A stretch of DNA of 12,053 bases from CAYFWT01 sp964346955 (GTDB lineage Bacteria; Patescibacteriota; Minisyncoccia; Portnoybacterales; UBA2143), in assembly GCA_964346955.1 (NCBI GenBank), contig CAYFWT010000017.1, positions 1 to 12,053 of the forward strand, read 5' to 3'. The notes under the pieces were generated by a model. That model ran no database searches. It saw only the letters and a program-made list of their open reading frames with translations, and was not told the DNA's origin. Both the position numbers and the translations under genes were made by a program. Below are positions 6,401 to 12,053 of this stretch, in pieces (the stretch's first letter is position 1; every line of letters starts with the position of its first letter).

Positions 6401-7227
6401 ATCCACTCTGGTCTAATTTTGGTCTTAATTATTCCCTCAACCAAGCGCAGTCGTTTAAGATTTTTTTTCTTTAAAAGAGGACTAGCTTTTTTTGCTTGAC
6501 TGCTTAGCTCTTTAGCTAGCTTTTCCAAATTTATTTCTTCAAAAATCTTTCTTAAGGCCTCGGCTCCGGTGCCCGCTTCAAAAACTTGACTATATTTCAA
6601 ACTGAAATTACGATAATCAATTTCTGGAAGTATCTGATGCTTATAAAGTCCCCTCACCTCTCTGATGGCCACATCTCGTTGTTCCTTTAAAGCTGCCTTT
6701 TCAGCATTGGTTAATTTACCAGTTTTTCCTTTTTCACTTTTACTTTTTAATTTAGCTTTGTATTCTTTTTTTATCGCTTCGATTATTTTTCCTCTTTCTC
6801 CCTCATTAATTTTGGTAATAATATAACCAGCGAAATAAATAACTTTTTCTAAATCCTGAATAGAACAATCTAAAATTAGCCCCATTTTGGAGGGGACACC
6901 TCGCAAAAACCAGATATGAGAAACAGGTACTGCCAAAGCAATGTGTCCCATTCTCTCTCGGCGGACCAGGGCCCGGGTCACCTCTACCCCACATTTATCA
7001 CAAATCACTCCCTTATAACGGATTCGACGATACTTACCACAATAACACTCCCAATCTTTCTCTGGGCCAAAAATTCTCTCACAAAACAAGCCATCTTTTT
7101 CCGCTCTTTGGGTCCGATAATTAATCGTCTCTGGCTTAGTCACTTCCCCATGAGACCAATCCATAATCTCATCTGGACTAGCCAGCTTTAGAACGATTGA
7201 TTTAAAGTCAGAGACCTTAGTAGTCAT
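3451..7227 (-). CDS. rpoC: DNA-directed RNA polymerase subunit beta'
   Basis: The 1258-residue beta' subunit, which carries the catalytic magnesium site of RNA polymerase. Zinc site 1 uses C61, C63, C76 and C79. The catalytic loop NADFDGDQMAVHLPL begins at 501, with D503, D505 and D507 binding Mg. The F-loop/bridge-helix stretch runs from about 755 to 840 (FISTHGGRKGMADTALKTA). Zinc site 2 uses C850, C945, C952 and C955. The trigger loop spans about 983-1018 (TLRTFHTGG, H993) without the large insertion found in E. coli. Three extra linkers lie outside the conserved blocks: about 598-620, 889-908 and 1057-1079. The first two coincide with palindromic DNA. Trigger-loop residue 989 is Leu where most bacteria have Met. 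Start ATG at 7227 fits the family N-terminus. No Shine-Dalgarno is visible, because the repeat in the spacer ends almost at the start codon. Confidence 0.98.
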   Translation of the reverse strand: MTTKVSDFKSIVLKLASPDEIMDWSHGEVTKPETINYRTQRAEKDGLFCERIFGPEKDWECYCGKYRRIRYKGVICDKCGVEVTRALVRRERMGHIALAVPVSHIWFLRGVPSKMGLILDCSIQDLEKVIYFAGYIITKINEGERGKIIEAIKKEYKAKLKSKSEKGKTGKLTNAEKAALKEQRDVAIREVRGLYKHQILPEIDYRNFSLKYSQVFEAGTGAEALRKIFEEINLEKLAKELSSQAKKASPLLKKKNLKRLRLVEGIIKTKIRPEWMFLTILPVLPPDLRPMVQLDGGRYATSDVNDLYRRVINRNNRLKRLIELKAPEVICRNEKRMLQEAVDALVDNTSRRSQVMVAASTGQKRTLKSLADMLKGKQGRFRQNLLGKRVDYSGRSVIVVGPELKLHQCGLPKYMALEIFKPFVINKLVEQGLAHNVRGAGRLIEEETDEVWNILEEVTQNRYVLLNRAPTLHRLGIQAFQPVLVEGSAIRIHPIVCRAFNADFDGDQMAVHLPLSEKAQAEAKKIMLSSDNLLKPATGEPVAIPTQDMVLGCYWMTKIEDGLPGEGKIFSTPSEALLAKHFGHVHLRAMIKVRIPSTGIVPPATSSKAKKKVAEGTTPPELVETSVGRIIFNEPLPPEVGFVNRAMNSRELRKLVSELIDKCGIKKTALILDRIKRMGFKYASDSGISWGMDDLQIPKEKKAWLEEAHKEVEAVQTQYENGLLTDAERKSRVIEIWLNATEKIARQTPETLDLRGPIFTIFDSGSRGSWGQLTQMSGMKGLVINPAGEVIELPIKSSYKEGFNVLEYFISTHGGRKGMADTALKTATAGYLTRRLVDVCQDVVVREEDCGERKGIYIYREDEENMGNSLASRIVGRVSLERIIAPRAGTVPQGQSSRSRTVPEGLSPKEGEVLVKAGQLIDKEAAQKIDEAGIDKVRVRSVTTCQTVNGICQKCYGYDLGRNQLIKLGEAVGIVTAQAIGEPGTQLTLRTFHTGGVAGGQDITQGLPRVEEIFEARSPKGRAVISEVDGRVIEVIERGKQVIIRIESLEKVKKAITTSSQAKVKKERSRSRSKEKKVVECSLPTGIGIWVNKGDLIAKGQQIGEGHIDLKELYRVAGKEAVQRYIIKEVQQIYTFAGENINDKHIEMIIRQMFSRERIKDPGSTNLLADQIVERNRFEKENTQVAKTSGQPASSESLLLGITKVSLTTESFLSAASFQETARVLIDASIQGKKDELRGLKENVIIGKLIPAGTGFSK
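4505..4564. repeat. Perfect palindromic insert inside rpoC (26-bp arms)
   Basis: Arms 4505-4530 and 4539-4564 are perfect reverse complements of 26 bp around the loop GCTCCGCG. Each arm itself contains two GGGACAGTCC-type half-repeats (GGGGACAGTCCCTC then AGGGACAGTCC). It encodes residues about 889-908 (GTVPQGQSSRSRTVPEGLSP), a stretch with no counterpart in the RpoC family, between GRVSLERI and GEVLVKAG and before zinc site 2. The GC content and symmetry stand out sharply from the gene. It most likely arrived as a small palindromic element, and its perfect arms suggest it is recent or still corrected. Confidence 0.85.
5369..5434. repeat. Degenerate palindromic insert inside rpoC
   Basis: GGGGAGTAGTCCCCTCCG near 5370-5387 and CGGAGGGACTATCCCC (5419-5434) are imperfect inverted repeats. 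The arms resemble the GGGGACAGTCCCTC motif of the perfect palindrome elsewhere in this gene. It encodes residues about 598-620 (TGIVPPATSSKAKKKVAEG), in a stretch where E. coli beta' has a different, variable sequence between VKVRI and VGR. Its right half, CTTTAGAGGACGTCGCCGG (5403-5421), also resembles a segment of rpoB (10106-10124). Confidence 0.6.
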
Positions 7228-7231
7228 ATCT

Positions 7232-7367
7232 ATAAAAAATTACAAAACACAAACTTCATAAATCCCAAACAAAGCACAGAACACAATCTACAAAACACAA
7301 ACTGTTTGTGCTCTGTGTTTTGTAATTTGGGTTTTGTTTGGAATTTGTGTTCTGAGTTTTGTGTTTT
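7232..7367. repeat. Imperfect inverted repeat filling the rpoB-rpoC spacer
   Basis: TACAAAACACAAAC occurs twice directly (7241-7254 and 7289-7302). The second copy faces GTTTGTG (7304-7310) and TGTTTTGTA (7316-7324), so the centre folds back on itself. The outer right part (TTTGTGTTCTGAGTTTTGTG, 7343-7362) mirrors the outer left part less exactly. The 141-base spacer holds nothing else: no promoter or strong terminator was seen, so rpoC is probably transcribed from the rpoB promoter. Fragments of the same motif occur inside rpoB beside a palindromic insert (TTTGTGCTTTGGGTTTTGTG, 9797-9816). Confidence 0.7.
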
Positions 7368-7368
7368 T

Positions 7369-10300
7369 TCATTTCTCGACCAATTCCACATTCAATCCCA
7401 ATGCCTTTAATTCGCTAATCAAGACATTAAAGGAGGCTGGCACATGGGGAGCCTGAATAGTCCTACCTCGAATAATCGCGTCATAAGTATTGGCTCGGCC
7501 AGTGACATCATCAGATTTAATCGTCAGCATTTCCTGCAGAGTATGAGCCGCCCCGTACCCTTCCAAAGCCCAAACTTCCATCTCGCCAAACCGCTGACCA
7601 CCAAATTGAGCTTTGCCTCCTAAGGGCTGTTGGGTAATCAAAGAATAAGGGCCAACCGAACGCATATGGATTTTATCCTCCACTAAATGGAGCAACTTCA
7701 TCATATAAATATAACCAACCGTTACTGGTTGCTCAAAAGCTTCACCAGTCCGACCGTCATACAAAGTAACCTTACCATTTTCAGGCAAGTTAGCCTTTCT
7801 TAATTGCTCTTTAATAACCCCTTCTTCAACCCCGGCCAAGGCAGAGCTATTCACTTGGTAACCTAAGCTATGGGCTGCCCAACCCAAATGAGTTTCTAAA
7901 ATCTGACCAATATTCATTCGGGAAGCTACTCCCAGGGGATTAAGGACAATGTCTACTGGCCTACCGTCAGCTAAATGAGGCATATCTTCTTCAGATAAAA
8001 TTTTAGCAATTACCCCTTTGTTGCCATGCCGCCCAGCTAATTTATCCCCTACGGCAATTTTCCGTAATTGAGCAACTTCAACCTGAATACTCTTAATCAC
8101 CCCAGCCATTAGTTTATCGCCTTTGTCCCGAGAAAATATTTGAATTCCTACCACCCGACCTCGCTTCCCGTGAGGCATCCTTAAAGAGGTATCCTTAACA
8201 TCGCGCGCCTTTTCACCAAAAATCGCCTGAAGTAATCTTTCTTCAGCGGTTAAATCTGTCTCCCCTTTAGGTGAAATCTTACCAACTAAAATATCATTAG
8301 GGCCAACTTCGGCACCAATCCGAACAATCCCCTCCTCATCTAAATCTTTAAGTCGTTCCTCTCCGACATTAGGAATATCTGGGGTAGTTATCTCTGGGCC
8401 TAACTTAGTCTCTCGAACGTCACAAGTAAAACTTTCAATATGAATAGAAGTATAACGGTCGTCTTTAACTAATCTTTCGGAAATAATAATGGCATCTTCA
8501 AAATTACTTCCCCGCCAAGACATAAAAGCAACTAAAAGATTCTGTCCCAAAGCTAACCGACCACCCTCAGTAGCTGCCCCATCAGCCAAAATGTCTCCTG
8601 CCTTAACTGATTGACCTCTCTTAGCTAAAGGGTGTTGAGAAATACAAGTATATTGATTAGTCCTGACAAAGGAACGCAGCGGATATACCTTGTAATTTGT
8701 TCTTTGAGCTTTGCCTGCCCTGTTAGAAATCTGATTTCTAACAGGGTGACTGGATTTTGGAATTTTCACTCTTATATGATTGGCATCTACTTCTTCAATT
8801 CTCCCATCCTCTTCAGCTACCACTAATTGCCCCGAGTCTTTAGCTGCTTTTTCTTCCATACCTGTACCAACCAAGGGAGCCTCTGGATTGACACAAGCGA
8901 CTGCCTGCCGCTGCATATTTGAACCCATCAAGGCTCGGTTACTGTCATCGTGCTCTAAAAATGGAATTAAAGAAGTAGCCACACTAATTGGTTGTTGAGG
9001 CAAAACATCAATGAAATCAATTTTGGAACGAGAAATAGTGGCTGGCTCACCATGAACCCGGGCTTCCACTTCCCTACCTAAAAGATACCCTTTTTTGTCA
9101 ATGGGCACCCCAGCGTGAGCAATATTGTATTTTTCCTCCTCAGTAGCATCAAGATAAATAATTTCATTAGTGGTCCGTCCTTTAATTACCCGCCGGTAAG
9201 GGGTAATAATAAAGCCATACTTATTTAACCTAGCACAAGTAGCTAAATGCCCCACCAAGCCAATATTAGGGCCTTCCGGTGTTTCAATGGGACAAATCCG
9301 ACCATAGTGACTAGAATGAACATCTCGCACCTCAAAACCAGCCCGTTCTCTAGTTAGACCACCTGGCCCCATGGCTGAGAGTCGCCGCTTGTGTTCTAAC
9401 TCGGCCAAGGGATTAATCTGGTCCATAAATTGAGAAAGCTGGGAAGAGGTAAAGAATTCCTTAACGGCGGTAATAAAGGGACGAGCATTAATTAACTGAC
9501 CTGGCATCAAACCATGAATATCTAAGGTGGACATGCGGTCCCGAATAACCCTCTCTGTTCGAGCCAAACCCACTCTTAATTTATTCTGTAATAATTCCCC
9601 GATAGTTCTGACTCGGCGATTACCCAAATGGTCAATATCATCTGACTTGGCCCCTGGGGTATTGTTTAATTGAATAACTTCACCAATAATGGCCACCAAA
9701 TCCTCAAAATACAAAATTCTGTCTTCCTGAGTAATCTCTTTCTTCTGTTTTGCCTGCCCCGTTAGAGAATCTTTGATTTTTAACGGGGTGAAGGATTTGT
9801 GCTTTGGGTTTTGTGTTTTGTCTAAATCCAGCCGCTGATTCATCTTCCAGCGACCCACTTCTCCCAAGTCATATCTTTCAAAAGAAAACATGGCCTCAAT
9901 AAAAGAGCGAGCATTATCTTCAGTGGCCAAATCACCCGGCCTGATTCGCTTATAAACCTCAATAAAAGACTCGCCAGTTGTCTGCGAAACGTCTTTGGCT
10001 AAGGTCGCCTCAATATAATCAACCTCGCCAGTATTAACATCAGCAAAAAATTCTTTGATTTGGTCGTTGGTCAAGGCTGGCAGAATAGCCCTTTCGGCTG
10101 CCTTATCTTTAGAGGAGACGGCCGGAGAGACTGCCTCTGACTTAGCAGAACGCTCCATCGCCCAAAAAGCCCGCAATAAAGCTGTCACTGGCACTTTCCT
10201 TTTCCGGTCAATTTTCACTCCAATAACTTTTTCTGAGTCAGTCTCAAATTCCAACCAAGCCCCCCGATTAGGAATCACTTTGGCGCCAAAAAACTGCTGT

Positions 10301-10788
10301 CCCCTTAAAAATTGGGAAGTAAAAAACACCCCTGATGACCTAATCAGCTGCGATATAACCACCCTCTCAACAGCATTAACAATAAAAGTACCCCGCTGAG
10401 TCATCCGGGGAAAATCACCTAAAAAGATATCTTGCTCTTTTGTTTCTTTAGTTTTTTTATTAACTAACTTAACCCGACAATGCAAAGGCGCCTCATAAGA
10501 AACATTATGAGCCTTAGCTTCAATTTCACTATATTTTGGTTCGTCCAAGTAATAATCTAAAAAATAAAGCTCTAAATCTTTACCGCTCCAGTCCTTAATC
10601 GGTGAAATCTCATCAAAAAGTTCCCGCAAGCCTCTTTCCCAGAACCAGTTATAGGAGTTTTTTTGAATCTCAACCAGATGAGGCAGCTGAAATTTTTGTC
10701 GCCCTGTCCCGTTAGAAATCGCATTTCTAACAGGATCTGCCCCCATTGGTGGATTACCCAGACGGTTCCGTCGAGATTCTTTATACAT
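7369..10788 (-). CDS. rpoB: DNA-directed RNA polymerase subunit beta
   Basis: The 1139-residue beta subunit of RNA polymerase. The fork loop/rifampicin-pocket block begins with SSQLSQFMDQINPLAELEHK near 448 and continues with HKRRLSAMGPGGLTRERAGF. RICPIETPEGPNIGLVGHLA follows near 497. The core block GRHGNKGV is near 919-926, and the clamp-forming end GGQRFGEMEVWALEGYGAAH near 1063-1082. Four stretches, about 18-30, 217-237, 333-347 and 680-693, have no family counterpart and match palindromic DNA inserts. Start ATG at 10788 has a GGGAAGGG nine bases upstream. A second in-frame ATG at codon 15 has no such site and would begin right before the first insert, so the start is not certain. The gene has its own promoter at 10916-10889 and precedes rpoC by 141 bases. 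The usual neighbours rplJ and rplL are absent. Confidence 0.98.
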   Translation of the reverse strand: MYKESRRNRLGNPPMGADPVRNAISNGTGRQKFQLPHLVEIQKNSYNWFWERGLRELFDEISPIKDWSGKDLELYFLDYYLDEPKYSEIEAKAHNVSYEAPLHCRVKLVNKKTKETKEQDIFLGDFPRMTQRGTFIVNAVERVVISQLIRSSGVFFTSQFLRGQQFFGAKVIPNRGAWLEFETDSEKVIGVKIDRKRKVPVTALLRAFWAMERSAKSEAVSPAVSSKDKAAERAILPALTNDQIKEFFADVNTGEVDYIEATLAKDVSQTTGESFIEVYKRIRPGDLATEDNARSFIEAMFSFERYDLGEVGRWKMNQRLDLDKTQNPKHKSFTPLKIKDSLTGQAKQKKEITQEDRILYFEDLVAIIGEVIQLNNTPGAKSDDIDHLGNRRVRTIGELLQNKLRVGLARTERVIRDRMSTLDIHGLMPGQLINARPFITAVKEFFTSSQLSQFMDQINPLAELEHKRRLSAMGPGGLTRERAGFEVRDVHSSHYGRICPIETPEGPNIGLVGHLATCARLNKYGFIITPYRRVIKGRTTNEIIYLDATEEEKYNIAHAGVPIDKKGYLLGREVEARVHGEPATISRSKIDFIDVLPQQPISVATSLIPFLEHDDSNRALMGSNMQRQAVACVNPEAPLVGTGMEEKAAKDSGQLVVAEEDGRIEEVDANHIRVKIPKSSHPVRNQISNRAGKAQRTNYKVYPLRSFVRTNQYTCISQHPLAKRGQSVKAGDILADGAATEGGRLALGQNLLVAFMSWRGSNFEDAIIISERLVKDDRYTSIHIESFTCDVRETKLGPEITTPDIPNVGEERLKDLDEEGIVRIGAEVGPNDILVGKISPKGETDLTAEERLLQAIFGEKARDVKDTSLRMPHGKRGRVVGIQIFSRDKGDKLMAGVIKSIQVEVAQLRKIAVGDKLAGRHGNKGVIAKILSEEDMPHLADGRPVDIVLNPLGVASRMNIGQILETHLGWAAHSLGYQVNSSALAGVEEGVIKEQLRKANLPENGKVTLYDGRTGEAFEQPVTVGYIYMMKLLHLVEDKIHMRSVGPYSLITQQPLGGKAQFGGQRFGEMEVWALEGYGAAHTLQEMLTIKSDDVTGRANTYDAIIRGRTIQAPHVPASFNVLISELKALGLNVELVEK
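8712..8750. repeat. Palindromic insert inside rpoB, copy 1
   Basis: CCCTGTTAGAAAT (8718-8730) and ATTTCTAACAGGG (8734-8746) are perfect 13-bp arms around CTG, preceded by TTGCCTGC. It encodes residues about 680-693 (SHPVRNQISNRAGK), just before the conserved SFVRTNQYTCISQ block, where RpoB families vary. Flanking bases include TTGTAATTTG on the left and GGATTTTGGAATTTT on the right, both also found in spacers of this window, so the insert may be composite. Confidence 0.8.
9751..9793. repeat. Palindromic insert inside rpoB, copy 2
   Basis: CCCCGTTA (9757-9764) and TAACGGGG (9781-9788) are the arms, with partly decayed inner bases. The left flank TTTTGCCTGCC matches copy 1. It encodes residues about 333-347 (FTPLKIKDSLTGQAK), in another reading frame of the element than the other two copies. 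Directly beside it is a fragment of the spacer-type repeat (TTTGTGCTTTGGGTTTTGTG), giving the extra residues DKTQNPKHKS. Confidence 0.75.
10081..10140. repeat. Probable decayed palindromic insert inside rpoB
   Basis: The segment CTTTAGAGGAGACGGCCGG (10106-10124) closely resembles CTTTAGAGGACGTCGCCGG in rpoC (5403-5421), followed in both by a GGAG-rich arm. The encoded peptides (SEAVSPAVSSKDKAAERAILP, residues 217-237, and TGIVPPATSSKAKKKVAEG in rpoC) share the pattern V.PA.SSK.K. Inverted symmetry is weak here, so this is an older or partial copy, if it is one. Confidence 0.45.
10701..10737. repeat. Palindromic insert inside rpoB, copy 3 (near the N-terminus)
   Basis: CCCGTTAGAAAT (10708-10719) and ATTTCTAACAGG (10723-10734) are 12-bp arms with one mismatch. 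It encodes residues about 18-30 (DPVRNAISNGTGR), directly before the first conserved RpoB segment (FQLPHLVEIQKNSY). It uses the same reading frame as copy 1 (HPVRNQISNR). Confidence 0.8.
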
Positions 10789-10797
10789 TAAAACAAA

Positions 10798-10819
10798 CCC
10801 TTCCCTTTATCTAGAAGGG
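10798..10819 (-). promoter_or_regulatory. rpoB: Probable rpoB ribosome-binding site in a small hairpin
   Basis: On the minus strand GGGAAGGG (10805-10798) lies nine bases before the ATG at 10788. It supports that start over the ATG at codon 15. Its upstream part pairs with CCCTT (10819-10815) as CCCTT-CTAGATA-AAGGG, so access could depend on local folding. Confidence 0.4.
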
Positions 10820-10888
10820 ATTCTTCTCTATTTAAAAAATTTTATTGGTGATGAGTAATTATGGTCTCAGTACCAATTAACTACTTTT

Positions 10889-10916
10889 AGTATATTCAAA
10901 TACCAAAAAGTGTCAA
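10889..10916 (-). promoter_or_regulatory. Sigma-70-type promoter of rpoB
   Basis: On the minus strand TTGACA (10916-10911) and TATACT (10894-10889) are separated by 16 bases. A start near 10882 gives an untranslated leader of about 93 bases before rpoB. The promoter lies in the 153-base gap after the TPR gene, where no terminator was seen, so read-through from upstream is also possible. Confidence 0.75.
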
Positions 10917-10941
10917 GCCCCCCAATTCAAATTCCAATTCA

Positions 10942-12053
10942 CTATGGGGTTGGCGGGGCTGGGGTTGGGGCTATTAAGGCTTGTAGTTGTCCTATTCTCG
11001 CCTCAACATCAGGATTACCACCGACCAACTGATTAACAATCTGGAATTGGAGCAAAGCATCCTCTAATCTCCCTTTTATTTGATAAGCTATGGCCAGCCC
11101 ATAACGGGCATTAGCATATTGAGGGGTAACAATAACTGCCTGCTCAAACATTTTCACTGCTTCATCAATCCGATTAAGATTGAAATATAGCCGACCCAGC
11201 TGAAAATATACTTCAGTAGCTGCTCCGGCTAAAGCAGAACCCCGCTGAAAACTAACTCCTTTTAATTTATCCAGGGTTCTTTCCATCTGAACGGTAGCCG
11301 TCTCAATATCCCCCTTACTTTCATAAACCAAAGCTAACTGAATATGGGCATCTAAATAGTTCTCTTTTAAATCAATTGCTCTCTGACAATAAGCTAAAGT
11401 TTCATCTAGGTCTTTACCTTCAGTGATTAAATTTATCCGACAAAGCTCTCGATAGAAGAATGGATTAGTTGGTTCTAGCTCGATGGCTTTAGCAAATGCT
11501 TCCAAAGCAAAGGGTAAAGTTCCGCCAATCAGCCCCCTTGAATTGCGATAAACAACTCCTAAGTTCTCCCAGGGGTAAATTAAATTTGGACTAAGAGAGC
11601 TGGCTAATCTGGCTTGAGTGATTGCCCCAGAGGCATAAGCCTGCAAAAGCTGAATTCTCTGTTCAGCAGCTGACTTTCTCGCTTCTGCCCAAGCACTAAC
11701 CAAATAAGCCTGCGACAGGGCTCGTCGATAACTCTCCCGATACTTATTCAAATTAACAACTCTTTCTAATTTTTGAACCAACTCTTCGTTGTTAGCAGCT
11801 GGCTGAATAAATTTGGCATCAGCTAAATAGAATCTGCCACCCAAATAAAAGAGGGCAATCAAAGCAAAGAGCGAAATAAGTAAGACCACGTTCATAACCA
11901 AGCCAACTTCTGGTAACTTCTTAAAAGAGAAGACAATTCTTTTAGCTGGTGTCGTCCGAACTCTCTGCCAAACCACCATAGCCAAAGCCATAAAAAGCCA
12001 GAAATGGAAGAAGATAACTGTGGTGCCTAAATAAACAACCTGGCTAACCAGCA
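10942..12053 (-). CDS. Membrane protein with C-terminal TPR repeats, probably O-antigen ligase family (3' part)
   Basis: The frame is open to the window edge: beyond the Met at 11991 it continues upstream as LVSQVVYLGTTVIFFHFWLF, so the gene is truncated at its 5' end and that Met is internal. The visible part has a hydrophobic helix at the edge, a basic loop (RVRTTPAKR), then a second membrane helix (VGLVMNVVLLISLFALIALF). A long soluble part follows, with at least four TPR-like units such as PFALEAFAKAIELEPTNPFF and IDEAVKMFEQAVIVTPQYAN, and a proline-rich end (APTPAPPTP). This layout matches O-antigen ligase/polymerase (Wzy_C-like) proteins with a C-terminal TPR domain, common in Patescibacteria. 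The catalytic part lies outside the window, so the enzyme assignment is an inference and the TPR call is firm. No shared function with rpoB is implied. Confidence 0.75.
   Translation of the reverse strand, partial: LVSQVVYLGTTVIFFHFWLFMALAMVVWQRVRTTPAKRIVFSFKKLPEVGLVMNVVLLISLFALIALFYLGGRFYLADAKFIQPAANNEELVQKLERVVNLNKYRESYRRALSQAYLVSAWAEARKSAAEQRIQLLQAYASGAITQARLASSLSPNLIYPWENLGVVYRNSRGLIGGTLPFALEAFAKAIELEPTNPFFYRELCRINLITEGKDLDETLAYCQRAIDLKENYLDAHIQLALVYESKGDIETATVQMERTLDKLKGVSFQRGSALAGAATEVYFQLGRLYFNLNRIDEAVKMFEQAVIVTPQYANARYGLAIAYQIKGRLEDALLQFQIVNQLVGGNPDVEARIGQLQALIAPTPAPPTP

Noticed and set aside
7228..7368. Terminator or separate promoter for rpoC in the spacer
   Set aside because: The inverted repeat has no T-run after a GC-rich stem and no paired -35/-10. 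It is better explained as a dispersed repeat.
9340..9450. Rifampicin-resistance changes in rpoB
   Set aside because: The key Asp, His and Ser of the pocket are present. The differences seen (T to E before the His, L to M after the Ser) may be lineage variation, and resistance cannot be claimed.
2402..10399. Plus-strand ORFs of 61-114 residues within ftsK, rpoC and rpoB
   Set aside because: They lie wholly or mostly antisense to conserved essential genes, with no family resemblance or start signals. They are shadow frames.

Overview
This window looks like part of a bacterial chromosome, most likely from the Candidate Phyla Radiation (Patescibacteria). The phylum call is an inference. It rests on lean RNA polymerase subunits without the large lineage-specific insertions, an rpoB-rpoC-ftsK gene order without ribosomal protein genes next to rpoB, an O-antigen-ligase-like TPR membrane protein upstream, and short palindromic repeats in spacers and inside essential genes. 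All recognised genes lie on the minus strand, so the window is read from right to left.

Layout in transcription order. 12053-10942: the 3' part of a membrane protein with a last transmembrane helix and C-terminal TPR repeats, probably an O-antigen ligase/polymerase family protein. 10916-10889: a strong sigma-70-type promoter. 10788-7369: rpoB (beta subunit). 7368-7228: a spacer filled by an imperfect inverted repeat. 7227-3451: rpoC (beta' subunit). 3450-3367: a spacer of short AATTTGGA and GATTCCA repeats. 3366-1129: ftsK/spoIIIE DNA translocase. 1114-1008: a palindromic repeat of the GTCATTCTGAGC type. 993-966: an intrinsic terminator that closes the unit. Together rpoB, rpoC and ftsK form one plausible operon joining the transcription core to a chromosome-segregation motor.

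The most unusual stretch is 145-965, about 820 bases with no convincing protein gene. It opens (minus strand) with two DnaA-box-like sites, then a promoter with a perfect -35 and 17-bp spacing (913-885). A predicted transcript start lies at about 877. About 715 bases follow, rich in inverted repeats, and the stretch ends at an intrinsic-terminator-like hairpin plus U-tract (211-160). Sixteen bases further on begins a MerR-like helix-turn-helix gene (144-1, truncated by the window edge). I read this as a candidate large structured noncoding RNA, or a very long regulatory leader of the HTH gene. It has overlapping stems that cannot all form at once, and a threefold GGGCGAAT repeat that can pair with both the terminator and a distant upstream segment. 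No known RNA family was recognised.

The second notable theme is palindromic inserts inside rpoB and rpoC. There are three related GTTAGAAAT palindromes in rpoB, one perfect 26-bp-arm palindrome in rpoC, and two degenerate, mutually similar inserts in rpoC and rpoB. All keep the reading frame and fall where the two families vary, outside the conserved catalytic blocks.
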